A DNA stretch of 62,000 nt from Cryptomeria japonica. Its lineage: Eukaryota; Streptophyta; Pinopsida; Cupressales; Cupressaceae. The translations under genes and the position numbers were made by a program. The DNA lies in the NCBI RefSeq assembly GCF_030272615.1, contig NC_081410.1:124774640-124836639 (forward strand), read 5' to 3'. Under the pieces are notes generated by a model that saw only the letters and a program-made list of their open reading frames with translations, ran no database searches and was not told the origin of the DNA. Shown piece after piece: positions 1 through 10,300 of this stretch (its first letter is position 1; the number at the start of each line of letters is the position of its first letter).

Positions 1-1710
1 TAAGTTAATCTGCAATTACATTTATCATTTCTGGGAAATAAGATCTGAAATTCATGTGTTCTAGCTTACTATTTCCTACTATAATAAATCAGTGAGTTTG
101 TTGATGTAATTTGTATACCAAATTTATTTAATCAATATCAATAATATTTACATTTTGTTGTTGATTTTTTGGCTACTTAAATTCATTATCTTATGTATGC
201 AAATTTCTTTATAAAATGTCCCTAAATTTGAGCAGAAACAAATTCTTTATTTTCTACATAGAAAATATATATGATAACAAATGTACATCTACTCAACCTT
301 GTATATTTTCATGAAGGCCTCGAAACACATAGATTTCAATAACATCTAGAGATAACATTTAAGGTTTTCATGAGATTTTATAAGAAGATTGTGCCAGCAT
401 CCTACCTGCTTGTGCCAAATTGGGATATTTGGTACAGGGCATGAGAATTTATAAAACAATAATTAAAAGTAGATTTTTGTTGGATGTTGTTGTTGGAAAT
501 GCTCTAGAAGGTGTGTACGCAAGATGTGGAAGCATACAGAAGGCACGTTAACTATTTGACAAAATACCTTAACGAAGTGTGGTCTCATGGAATGCTATCA
601 TTGTGGGATATGAACAAAATGGACTTTTGAGGTTGTATGGTCACATGAGTAGGAAAATAAACCATAGAGAAACAAACCCAAAAATTAACTCTCTTAAACA
701 AAAAGCACAAACATGACAACGATTCAACAAAGGGAAGCCTATATATACCTATAGGCGTGTCAATTTTGTTTGAGCCCTGGTGTGCTCAATAATTTATTGT
801 GCAATATTTATATCCTGAAAATTGGGTGGTGGAAGAAGGTGGTGAAACACAAGGTATTGCAAAATTTAATCAATTCAAAAAATTTCTAATTCAAACAACA
901 AGGTAGAATGTTTATCCTTGATCTTCAACAATGGAGCATTTTTATTGTTGTAACTACGACAAGTTTTTATGAGAGGACAATTACAAAATCCTCATAGACT
1001 AATCTTCAATAGATTTTTTTGGGCGGCCGTGAAGATAGTTTCGCATCCCGTTAAGATCTTTTTTCATCCCATCAAAATATTTAAGATTAAAATTCTACTT
1101 GTTTAAAAGTGTGAAATAAATATTCCGAAATTTTATAAATTGGAAAATCCACAATAAAAACCTATCAGCTAACCAACATTTATAGTCATAATTCACACTA
1201 TCATTATCTACTAGCATGATTTATTTTGATTCACATGTGTTTCCCAAGGAGAGACTGGAGCCATCAAAAAAAATAAAATGTCGGATTCACCATGAGGTTA
1301 CTGACATCTGATATGGAAAAATTCTAGGACAGATTAACTAGGCTTGAGGTGTGGTTGGAAGACTATTTTGTACGTTATTGTTGGTGGAAGTGGGGAGGAT
1401 AATGAAAGCGATGTGTCCCAAGCAATCAAATCGAATCAACAAAGAAATCGTATCAAATTCCAAGATACACGCCGCAGTTCTCGCTCGGAAATAATTCAAT
1501 GGAAGGAGCACTAGGTACTCTTTTACTTTTGGCCCCACAATATTATTTCTCCTCTAATAGGAAATGCAATCAACTCAATATTATTTTTCTTTTGACCCTT
1601 TGCCATTGTTGTATCCAGCTCAATATTATTTTGTGTTTGGCCCCGCATTACTCCATACCTTGTTGGGGACACCGACATTATTCCTTTTTATCCACATCAT
1701 TTGTTGAAGG
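1..1710 (+). repeat. Direct repeat, copy 1 (partner 48490-49960)
   Basis: This segment is repeated in the same orientation 48.5 kb away with a few percent mismatch by eye. The match is already running at base 1, so the repeat may extend left of the window. Copy 1 has about 260 extra bases (near 1346-1605) missing from copy 2. That insert holds imperfect internal repeats of a CTCAATATTATT word. The match ends near 1690. The segment contains a PPR pseudogene and otherwise AT-rich non-coding DNA. Confidence 0.85.
372..660 (+). pseudogene. PPR protein pseudogene fragment (PLS/E-type motifs), copy 1
   Basis: In one frame this reads as a plant organellar RNA-binding pentatricopeptide repeat protein. 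Recognisable blocks are SILPACAKLGYLVQG, NALEGVYARCGSIQKA, LFDKIP and SVVSWNAIIVGYEQNGL, which match the consensus of PLS-class PPR repeats (VDMYAKCG, VFD.MP, SWN.MI.GY.QNG). Two in-frame stops (TAA after KAR and after KIP) and an upstream TAA break it. Only about 80 codons survive of a family usually over 400 residues. The frame stays loosely PPR-like (LRLYGHM) past the last block. It is a dead fragment inside a duplicated segment; the parent gene is not in the window. Confidence 0.85.
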
Positions 1711-3640
1711 GTCCACTAATTAACCTCATGTATTACACACATGTATGCAAAGAAATACATCAAAAATATTCCTAATTAACCTTCAAAACCTTTTCGGCGT
1801 ACCCATTGCACACCAAAAGTGAAATTGCTATTCTTATATAGATCTGATTTGAATGGCTTTGCACGTCATGAATGTTCATTCTTTTGTAAATTGACTATGT
1901 TGTATTCCCCAGTATTCACTTACGATTATTACTCTTGATTGTTATATATGATGATTAACTTTAAATGATTGTGTTGAGTTACAACCATATCAAACTTAGT
2001 TGTTTTGATAATTTGTATATAAAATATTTTAAATTTGAACTCTTGAACCTTTTGTATTCATTATATGATAGAGTTAACCAGTAATAAAATTTGGTCATTA
2101 TGCCTACTTGATAAAGTAAAAGTTAATTGGGCCAATATGCACAAGATGAATAATTTAATAATAACTGCGTACCTATATGGATCTCTCATATCTCACTTAT
2201 TATGTTGTAACTTGTTATTATGATGCATTCCATCTTTATGTCATATAATATTATGAAATGAGATATAGCTCATTTAAAACAATAGCACACATGTGAGCTT
2301 ATTTCATCAATGACAATTATGTTGATCATGGTAATCTATCATATTGTGATGTATAACACATCTCTAACACTCCATGCTACTAATGGTTAAGATATCATCA
2401 TTTGCATATTGATCATCCAACCCACCAACAAGTATGAGAATTAATATCGGTTACTAGACTTGAATGACATTAGAGACACATTATGAGCACTACATAATAT
2501 ATTTGTGAATTTTTTATTCACTTATAATCAATTTATTCACGTATTATGACCTTGATTATAAAAGGGTGTATCCAAATTGATATATTTATACTTGTATATC
2601 CAAGATTAATGAAATGAGATACATACTTCACTCATAGATTTGTTGATCCATTATCAACATGAAAATTATGCTAGACACTTCATTAACATGAAGTTCTTTC
2701 TATACATACTTAAAATATGACATTACACATGTGGATAATTAACCACAACCACAATGCAATTAAGAACATGGAATGCACAATTATTATGAACTTGTTTGAA
2801 GCCAACGCTTCCATACTCATAATATGTTAGAAAACTTATAAGTAAATAATGTAGAATTGCCAGATAAAAATCGACTAATGTGTGGGTAGAGTTTGTGAAT
2901 TCTAACAGCTGATAGTGCACGGTTACTCAGCTCCTGTAGGTGGGCTTTTATTTTATTTCGCTATGGGTTCTGCAAGTTTATGTTTGATTGGAATTTTTAG
3001 GGCATTGATTATTAAGTATAAGGTTTTTATCCGTTGGCTGTTTGTGTTCGCAATTTCAGGGCATTTAAAATTTTCATGGTAACTTGGTCAGTTGTTCGTG
3101 TTTGCATTTTTCAAGGCACTTAAGATTTTCACGGTAACTTGGTATGCGATGTTGTCTGCAATATTGCACTTTCTAATGGTTATATTCATTCCTACATTTC
3201 TTGATTTTGGTAGCTACTCTTTGCATTTTACATAGAGGGTATTCATGGTGTAACACTTTTTAAGTTTGCTTCCGTGAGATCATCTTTTGTTTGTTCCTGC
3301 GTTTTGGTGTTGTATAAAATTGATTAAAAATAGGTGCCTCGAGAAGGATATCTCTCGGCATATTTTATATAGATTAAATTAAAAAATAAGACATATAGGC
3401 TAGTAATATTACAATCAGAGTATATAAAATAATTTAATAATATTATTAAAATTCAATAATACTATAATATAATAACAATGATAAGATAATAAAATAATAA
3501 TATGGACTTATATTTTATTAAAATTTGTAAAAAATTATTAATCATAAATTTTTTCCTTAATTTAAATTTTTTTATTATATAAAATAATTTATTAATTAAA
3601 AATTTACTCAATCTTACTTTCAAAAAATTACCACATTGAT
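1711..3640. other. AT-rich non-coding stretch, no gene recognised
   Basis: I see no coding frame with family resemblance on either strand. The only structure noted is a short tandem duplication at 3041-3148 and a small hairpin-like word (CTCGAGAAGGATATCTCTCG) near 3337. Confidence 0.6.
3041..3148. repeat. Imperfect tandem duplication, about 53 bp x 2
   Basis: The two units share AAGGCAYTTAARATTTTCAYGG-like text followed by TAACTTGGT. Identity is roughly 80%. No function is evident. Confidence 0.65.
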
Positions 3641-4027
3641 TAATATTTTTAATAGTCATGTCAATTTTATAAAATATTCACTTTGTTGCCCCTAGACACT
3701 CATTTGTTAGTACATTGTATAGTTTTTAGTTAAAGAGTTTGTAAATTATTTTGAATGGGGTAATTGCAAAAATAATTTATCTTCAATAAAAGAATTCTTA
3801 CTAAGATACTATCTTCAATTGAAACATGATGTGGACAAAATCCTAGAATTTAATATTAAGTTTATGACCTTGATTATATTCTAAGTTTCTAGCATGTAAG
3901 ATCTATGCCATACAAAATAATGCAACCAAAATTTCAGGCTTTAGAGTAGTAACTCAGTTAAATTTGGGGTTAAAATTATCATTTGAGTCAATATTGAAAA
4001 TAATATAATATAAAAAATACATTAATA

Positions 4028-5100
4028 AACTAAGGCAATCTGGGTTAGGCTTTCCAAGCTCATTCCAATGATAATATCCATTGAACAAGGTCATTTTGTC
4101 CTTGGGAAAGAAAGTATAGAGGGTGCTATTGTGATGCCTAAGGTTCTCCACTCCATCTCAACTTAGAAAATTCTAGCTATGATTCTCAAATTGGATATGA
4201 TGAAATCTTATGATAGAGTAGACTAGAATTCTTTAATATTTATTTTGAACAAATTTCATTTTGGGATCAAGTGGGTTAAATGGGTTAATGCCTACATTTC
4301 CTCTGCTAGGTTTCTAGTGCTCTTAAATGGTTCTCCTTGTCGATTCTTTTCCTCCTATCGAGGTGTTCCCTTGTTCCCCTTTTTATTCATTATTATGGTT
4401 GTGGCTTTTAGTCAAGTAATTCATTCAGCCACATCTTTTGGTCTTTGGAAAGGAATTAAAATTCCCAACATCCCAGACCCTCATTCTCACTATCTTTTTG
4501 CGGATGATACATTTCTCTTTAGTTATGCTTCTAAGGTAGAGGCCAAGACCATTAAAAAGATCATTTCTAAATATTCTACTTTTTCGGGTCAAAAGGTTAA
4601 TAGTTCTAAATCTAAGATTTTATTTCTTAATGTTTCTCCTTTAGTTCAAAATAGATTGACTTAGTTTTGGGGTAATGAAGTGGGTAGTTTGCCTTGTAAG
4701 TATCTAGGAATCCCCTTTTTTGTTGGTTCAGAGAGACATAATTTTTGGAATCAGGTGGTCTCCTCAGTGACAACTAGAATTTTTTCTTGGAATCATAAGT
4801 GGCTTACTTTATCTAGTAAAATTTTATTAATCAAATTGGTTTTGAATGTTGTTCCTATTTGTTTGATGTTTGTTTTGAAAGCTCCCAAAAAGTCAATTAT
4901 TCAATTGCAATCCACCTTGAGGTCTTTTTGTAGAATAATAACCGAGGAGGTAAGACAAAAATCCCATTGTTAGCTTGGGATAAGGTTTGTCTTCCAAAAG
5001 ATATCAGGGGGGGCTGGTATTAGGGATCTAGATAAGCAGAATGGAGCCTTGGGGGTGAAACTGGTCTGGAAATTATATAAAGAACCTTTCTAGTAAATGG
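4028..5100 (+). pseudogene. LINE reverse transcriptase domain remnant
   Basis: From about 4028 a frame gives RLSKLIPMIISIEQGHF and KVLHSI, then the first catalytic block LKLDMMKSYDRVD with a stop where Trp is expected. Next come FLVLLNGSP, SYRGVPL and LFIIMVVAFSQ, then the catalytic YLFADDTFLF near 4490-4518, where the FADD aspartates bind metal. After a stop near 4662 the thumb follows: LPCKYLGIPFF and SSKILLIKLVLNVVPI. A frame change near 4965 leads to LLAWDKVCLPKDIRGGAGI. All are standard plant LINE ORF2 blocks. The enzyme would copy element RNA at a nicked target, but this copy cannot be translated through. Confidence 0.9.
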
Positions 5101-5109
5101 GCCTCTATA

Positions 5110-5850
5110 ATGTTTGTAAAATATTTGGGCAATTGTCATAGGGAGAGGATTTTAATTGCTTCATCTCTCCCTCAGGGTTCTTCTATTTGGAACATCATGG
5201 TTAAGTGCATATTGGTTATTCTTCCACATTTGTCTTGGGTAATTCATAATGGTGGTAAGGCCAAGTTTTGGGATGAAGTTTGGAATGGTCATGATACTAT
5301 GTTTAATATTTAGAATTGGTCCCCACTAATAAATATTTTAAAATCTTTATGGGGCATATATGTTGCTGCTTACTTTTATCTTGATGTCTCTAGACCATAC
5401 CCTGTGGGTCATTGGAATTTCATTGATTCTATTCCTATGGACCAAGAATTAAAAGCTTCTTATGTGGAGGAGCTTAATAAGAGACCGCTTATTTATGAAA
5501 ATCTAGAAGATGAATCGATTTGGACTAATAATAAATCTAGTTCATATTTGGTTTAGGATGGTTATAGGTCTTTGTATGCTCCCTCCCCAATGTTTCTCTT
5601 GGCCATCCAAGCTCTTTTGGCATGTATCTTGTCTTCCTAAAGCTAGGGATTTTGCTTTGTTGGCGGTTCAAGATATAGTGCTTATTAGTATGAGATTGGA
5701 TAGGCTTGGTATAATGACAGTTTTTCTTTGTGTGTTTTGTGGCTATTTTATGCAGACTTTTGATCACATGTTTGTTCATTGTCCCTTTGCATCAGATTGC
5801 TAGTATTGTCTCTTTAATAAGCTTGGTTAGTCTTTTGTTTTTTGTCTTGA
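5110..5850 (+). pseudogene. LINE ORF2 connection and zf-RVT region
   Basis: The stretch reads GSSIWNIMVKCILVILPHLSW and GKAKFWDEVWNG, a conserved plant LINE segment. After a stop and a gap comes the zinc-binding reverse-transcriptase (zf-RVT) block: PKARDFALLAVQD, RLDRLGI, then CVFCG and HMFVHCPFA carrying the paired Cys/His ligands. Frame changes separate the pieces. It sits between RT and RNase H as expected for the family. Confidence 0.85.
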
Positions 5851-6228
5851 TCTATTGTCTCAATTTAAGTCTTGGCCATCACTATATTCTTCTTCTTTTT
5901 ATGTGTGTATTTGGATAGTAGCTCCCTCTATTCTTATTTGGAACATTTGGTTGGAAAGGAATAATAGATTCTTTAAGAAGATAGTCTCACCTTTATCTGA
6001 TGTGTTGATTAGAGTGGAGATATCTATATATGTTGTGATATCCTATATTTATAATAACTTGGAATATCTATGTTCTTTCTCTCATTGGGATAATTGGATT
6101 ACTAGGCAGTGGCATGGCCTTAAAGTCCTGCCTTCCCATATCTCTATATCCAAAAAGGTTGCCTCTGCTATTAGGAGGAAAACTACAAAATGGATTCCTC
6201 CCCCTCAAATCTAAATTAAAATAAAATT

Positions 6229-6652
6229 ATGTTGGTGCCTCTAGAGGCAACCTTGGCAAGTCGGGTATTGGGGTTGTTATTTCGGATCATGATTCAAATA
6301 TTATTAAGGCAATTTGCAAAGGTATTGGTGTCGGGACTAAGAATAGTGTTGAATTTCAAGCTTTATCTTTTGGTCTGGACTTGGCTATTTCTATTAATAT
6401 TAGGGATATTATAATTTAAGGAGATTCTATGGTTACTTTTCATGCCATTACTAATAAGAGATGCATGTCATGGCAGCTTCAATACCTGTTGGATCGAAGT
6501 CCTTTGTAATTAAAGTTTTTTAATTCTTATATTATCTCTTATTGTTATAGGGAAATTAATGGTATAGTTGACTCTTTGGCCAATAAAGCAATTGATGAGC
6601 AAATTACATATTTGGAATTGACACCTATTTATATTTCTTCCCTATTCGAATA
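6229..6652 (+). pseudogene. LINE RNase H-like (RVT_3) domain remnant
   Basis: A single frame gives GASRGNLGKSGIGVVISD, then SVEFQALSFGLDLA (the Glu-containing second block), then GDSMVTFHAI (third block, Asp) and finally REINGIVDSLANKA (the block ending in Asp). This is the plant LINE C-terminal RNase H fold. The first catalytic Asp is replaced (NYVGAS where a Y.DGAS-like text is usual), and stops occur before GDSM and after RSPL. The stop near 6652 ends the ORF2 remnant. Confidence 0.85.
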
Positions 6653-6794
6653 AGTGTTGTATTAAATTTGTGATCTACTTGGCACTTGTCATGAGATCAA
6701 GCATTTTCTTTGCTTGATATTGGGAGGAGTGCCTTGCTAGCACTTTCATCATGTTGATTGGATTGGCACTCTCCTTGAGGATTGTTTTTGATAA

Positions 6795-7414
6795 AGATAA
6801 ATAGGTTTTACATGGACCTGAAACCTCGAGTATTATAGACCAAGGCTAGTAGCCAACTAGACCAAAAAACTAAGCAAAATAGGGGACAAACCCCACATAG
6901 ACCGAAATCCAAAAAATAAAAACAACAAAACCAAAAAACAAGGCAAAGAACTCAACTAAGAGAGTGCATCAATTTAGTATTTTTTTGAACAATCCTCTTA
7001 TTAATTTTCTCCAAATCCTCCATGATGAATCTGGAGGTTCCCTAGTCCTGGCTCCAACTCCTGGTTCTAGGACAAGGACTCGAGATAGTTTTCCCACTAG
7101 CAACACTTTGTCCACCCTCTGATGCAATCTTTTTCTACTTTTCCCCCAAGGGAGGGTCACTAGCAACGGTCCTGGTTCTATAATCACTCATCATGGAATT
7201 AATTTTTTCCAAACCATCAACACTATTATTCATCGCCTGCCTACTGATTTCAACCAGATTGTTTAGGTTTTCCTTGATCTCTCTCACATCCTCTTCTAGC
7301 ATCTCAATTCTACGCTCTTGGTCAACCTTCATAGTTTCCACATCGTGAGAAATTTTTAAGATCATACTCATGATCTTGTCAATTTTATTAGGCCCAGGGG
7401 ATTCCGTGAAAGTG
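6795..7414 (-). pseudogene. Unknown coiled-coil ORF ('ORF-F'), 3' half, separated by TatA
   Basis: The minus strand encodes a coiled-coil stretch with RRIEMLEEDVREIKENLNNL, then a serine/arginine-rich tail with frame damage. The reading frame that enters from 35473 leaves exactly at the TCAAC target duplication and resumes here, so TatA jumped into this ORF. Downstream (towards 6795) lies a T-rich 3' tail ending ATTTATCTTTATCAAAAA, which looks like a retroelement 3' end. The family is not recognised. It may be ORF1 of a LINE or a retroelement-borne gene related to ORF-B and ORF-D. Confidence 0.6.
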
Positions 7415-7419
7415 TCAAC
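7415..7419. repeat. Target-site duplication TCAAC (left) of TatA
   Basis: TCAAC directly precedes the left LTR and is repeated at 35468-35472 directly after the right LTR. A 5 bp duplication is usual for gypsy integration. Confidence 0.92.
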
Positions 7420-8898
7420 TGTATGCGGGAAAAGTGGTTAATAAAACTTAAAATGTGAAAATATGATTAAATTACTAGTCCACACACACACACAGGACTT
7501 TTTGATGCAAGCTATGGAGTAACGATGTGTCACTCAGCTTCCCAAGGAGGGTCCCATGGTTCTCTATCTCACAATGTCCCTCAAACCAACATTTTTGCTC
7601 TCAGATTACTGAGCAAAATGGTTTAGGGATGGCAAATATGAGAACGAGAGATGCTTTTGATTGATTTTAGTATGAGATGTGTTGTAAGCTATGTATGATA
7701 CTAAAATGAAATAAACTAAATGATAAGATGACGAGGTTAGTATGAATACTACCCTAGCATACTATATTTCTTCTATGATTGAGCTAAAATGATAAATAAA
7801 TTACTCTAAACATGCATATTTAGTCTATATTCCTGATTTAAAGAGAGGCTAAATGATGAGCATAAAATGATATGAAAGCTTGAAAGAATCTGAGCATAAG
7901 TGTGATGCTTCAAATTTGAAAGATGATTGTTAAAAATGGAGGAATGAGAGCTCTATTTATAGCACAAACAGGGCAATGGATGGTCAAGATTGAATGGTTT
8001 AATCAAGGGCCAAGTTTGAAAGTTGGGGATCCATGTGCACAATTGGCACCAATGAAATGGTGACAAGTGTCAACATAGGGTTGGGTTGAAAGAAGGGGTT
8101 GGAGGCATTAAAGGCCTGAGAAGACCTCATGGTTATCTAAAGGCTAATAGTCAAGTCTAAATTAGGTTTACCCATTGGATTAAGAGTTAATCCAAGAATA
8201 AACCTTTGTGCAAATGATTAAGAGATAATCATGGTCAAAGCATTAATGGCCTGATGAGACCTTTGGGTTGGGTAGAGGTTGAGTCAAAACAAATGTTTTA
8301 ACCATGTGGGAGGGTTTGAATTAACCATTAATGGTTATTCGAGACTTTGGGATTAAGTGGTTGAAGGTTGGAAGCCTTTAATGGTTTTCAAAAACTTTAA
8401 GGGTTTTGGTGGTTGAAGGTTGAAAACCTTTAATGGTTATCCAAGACTTTGGGCCATTGGAGAAGTGACTTCCCTTTGCTTAGGGATGTGACAAAGTTTA
8501 GAGGAGGGTTAGGTTAATTAGAAGCGATTAGAAGATTCTAGAAGGGCTTAGGAAGAGGTTTGGGATTTTGCAAGTGGATGGGGGATAATAGGATTTAATT
8601 GAATTAAATGATTTTCATTCAATTTGGTTGTAATTTGGAGAAATTAAATAAATTAGATTTATTCAATTTAGGATAACTATTTAATTGAATTTGAATTTAA
8701 TTAAAAGTGGCTAAGGGGATTTAATTGAATAAAATGATTTATTCATTAAATGGTATAGTGAATTTTATTTAAATAAATTGAGTAATTTACTTAATAAAAT
8801 AGAAGAATGTGGATAATTTAATTAAATTAGATTTAATTAAATAGGGAAATGAATATAAAATATTCATTTAGGAATATGGTCATTTTTATACATCTACA
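7420..8898 (-). repeat. TatA 3' LTR (left)
   Basis: 1479 bp, starting TGTAGATGTATAAAAATGACC and ending in CCGCATACA when read on the minus strand, with TG...CA ends. A TATA box (minus strand TATAAATAG) lies at 7953-7961, followed by the transcribed end. It pairs with 33991-35467 at about 98.4% identity. The U3 part is full of AATTAAATAAATT-like text. Confidence 0.93.
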
Positions 8899-8944
8899 TT
8901 TTGCCCCTCTTTGAAGTGACATGTGTGCACATGTTATTTCAAAG
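8899..8944 (-). promoter_or_regulatory. TatA polypurine tract with adjoining hairpin
   Basis: On the minus strand the tract CAAAGAGGGGCAAAA ends exactly at the LTR and would prime plus-strand DNA. Its first bases form the 3' arm of a hairpin over 8909-8944: two 17-base arms around a 2-base loop. The arms pair except for two A-C mismatches in the element sense. Those mismatches are G-T wobbles on the opposite strand. The same layout recurs at 23798-23843 and 56223-56267. Confidence 0.8.
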
Positions 8945-9040
8945 AAAATGATGTGTTTTTGTGATTTTATGATCAAATGCAATTTTTGTGTCACTCTTTT
9001 GATTTGCCAGTCGTGCCCCAGATTCAATATTTGATGTGTG

Positions 9041-9058
9041 ATGCCCCCTCGGGAGAAG
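9041..9058 (-). promoter_or_regulatory. Second purine tract upstream of the TatA PPT
   Basis: Minus strand CTTCTCCCGAGGGGGCATC, about 130 bases before the terminal PPT. Nearly the same CTCGAGGGGGCAT sits at 23743-23755 in TatN and 56155-56167 near TatE. It may be an auxiliary plus-strand primer site; that role is inferred. Confidence 0.5.
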
Positions 9059-9248
9059 AATCAATATTTTGAAAAAAAAAAAAAAAAATTTATTTAATTT
9101 GATGTGTTGCGCATGATGTGTATGATTTCATGCTTGTAAAAAGTGTGCAGATTGATTCATCTCCTGATAAGTTACAACTGTTTTGGTATAGGGGAGACCG
9201 CGACCATATTACAAGTCCCTACGGCTAACCCTAATTTCATTTTCCTCC

Positions 9249-9256
9249 TATAAAAG
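9249..9256 (+). promoter_or_regulatory. TATA box of the antisense gene
   Basis: TATAAAAG in the context CTCCTATAAAAGGGGAAAAG, 74 bases before the ATG at 9330. The position fits a start of transcription near 9280-9290. It points plus-ward, opposite to TatA. Confidence 0.65.
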
Positions 9257-9491
9257 GGGAAAAGGGCTTGATTTAAAGTCATTTGTGCTTTGTTGACTTT
9301 GGAGAAAGAGAATTTGCTCTAGAGAGAAAATGCCTATTCCCTATCACAGACACCGTTTTGAGCGCGTTCGGAGGTATCGGAGACCAGTAGCGTGTGGACC
9401 ACCAGTAAGTCAACATTTTTGACCCCTTTTTGATTTTTTGTTTTGTCATTTTTAGTCATTTTTTGAATTTTGAAGTTCGGATGTTTCGTTT

Positions 9492-9926
9492 TAGCGCATC
9501 TAGGGTCAACAGTAGCGCATACGAAGTGTAGAGTAGCGCATCAAGTTTAAATTTAGGGGTCATGTTCAAAAATGTAGGTTAGCGCGTGAACGTAGAATAG
9601 CACATGTAAAGGTTTGGGTAGCGCGTCGCGTCAACAGGTTAGCGCGTAGGTATGACCTAGCGCATAGGGGCCGCAGGGGTTCACATAGGAAAGGGGGTTT
9701 AGTGCATAGGTCTAACCTAGTGCATAGGGCTGAAAGGGTAGTGCTTAGGGAGAGTAGATTAGCGCGTGGGCAGAGTCTAGTGCATAGGGTGGGTTAGGTA
9801 GCGCATTGGGTGAAAAGTTTAGCGCATAGACTGGATCTAGCGCATAGGTTAGATAGAAGAGTGCGTAGGAGGGGCAGCCTAGCGTGTGGGGGTTATTTAG
9901 CGCATTGAAGGTCTGTTTTAGTGCAT
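9492..9926 (+). repeat. TAGCGCAT motif array 1, in the antisense-gene intron
   Basis: About twenty copies of TAGCGCAT and close variants (TAGCGCGT, TAGTGCAT) at roughly 20-30 base spacing with unrelated text between. They lie wholly inside the 1 kb intron and read in the sense of the antisense gene. The same motif, in the opposite genomic orientation, forms arrays in the TatA leader. Confidence 0.9.
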
Positions 9927-10117
9927 CTGAAATTTTTTGTAGTTTTTGCCAAGTTGAAAATTTTTTTTTGTTTTCCTGTCGTGTTTTGATAAATTTATCC
10001 AAGATGAGTATTTGTATAACTTGTTTTGATGTGCAATTTTCCAAGTTATGTATAGATATCAATCTGTTGTTTTAATCAGAATATGATGTATTTGCGTTGT
10101 CTGTTTCAAGTTCAATG

Positions 10118-10300
10118 TGTATGAAAGCCTGAGTTGTTTTACAAGCCAATATGGGTTGGAAACTTGAGTTGTTTTTCAAGCTGATATGGGTGGGAAACTT
10201 GAGTTGTTTTACAAGTTTATGTGATTTTGGTACTTGAGTTGTTTTACAAGTTTTGATATGGTTTTTGAAAACTTGAGTTGTTTTACAAGTTGATATGAAA
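10118..10300 (+). repeat. Minisatellite with ACTTGAGTTGTTTTACAAGT core, five copies
   Basis: The 20-base core recurs five times at 36-48 base spacing with small changes (the first copy begins CCTGAG). ACTTG and CAAGT in each core can pair, giving a row of small hairpins. It lies in the intron of the antisense gene. Confidence 0.8.

Larger units (their letters stand above)
3960..6790 (+). mobile_element. LINE (non-LTR retrotransposon), 5'-truncated and decayed
   Basis: The order RT, zf-RVT and RVT_3-type RNase H along the plus strand is that of a plant L1-like ORF2. There is no endonuclease domain and the first RT blocks are badly eroded, so the copy is 5'-truncated, as is usual for LINEs copied by target-primed reverse transcription. 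At least ten stops and several frame changes show it is dead. Its 3' end near 6790 meets the 3' end of an element on the opposite strand, so the exact border is uncertain. Confidence 0.9.

Noticed and set aside
9492-9926. Regular motif spacing resembling a CRISPR array
   Set aside because: The motif is only eight bases and variable, spacing is irregular, and the DNA is plant retrotransposon.
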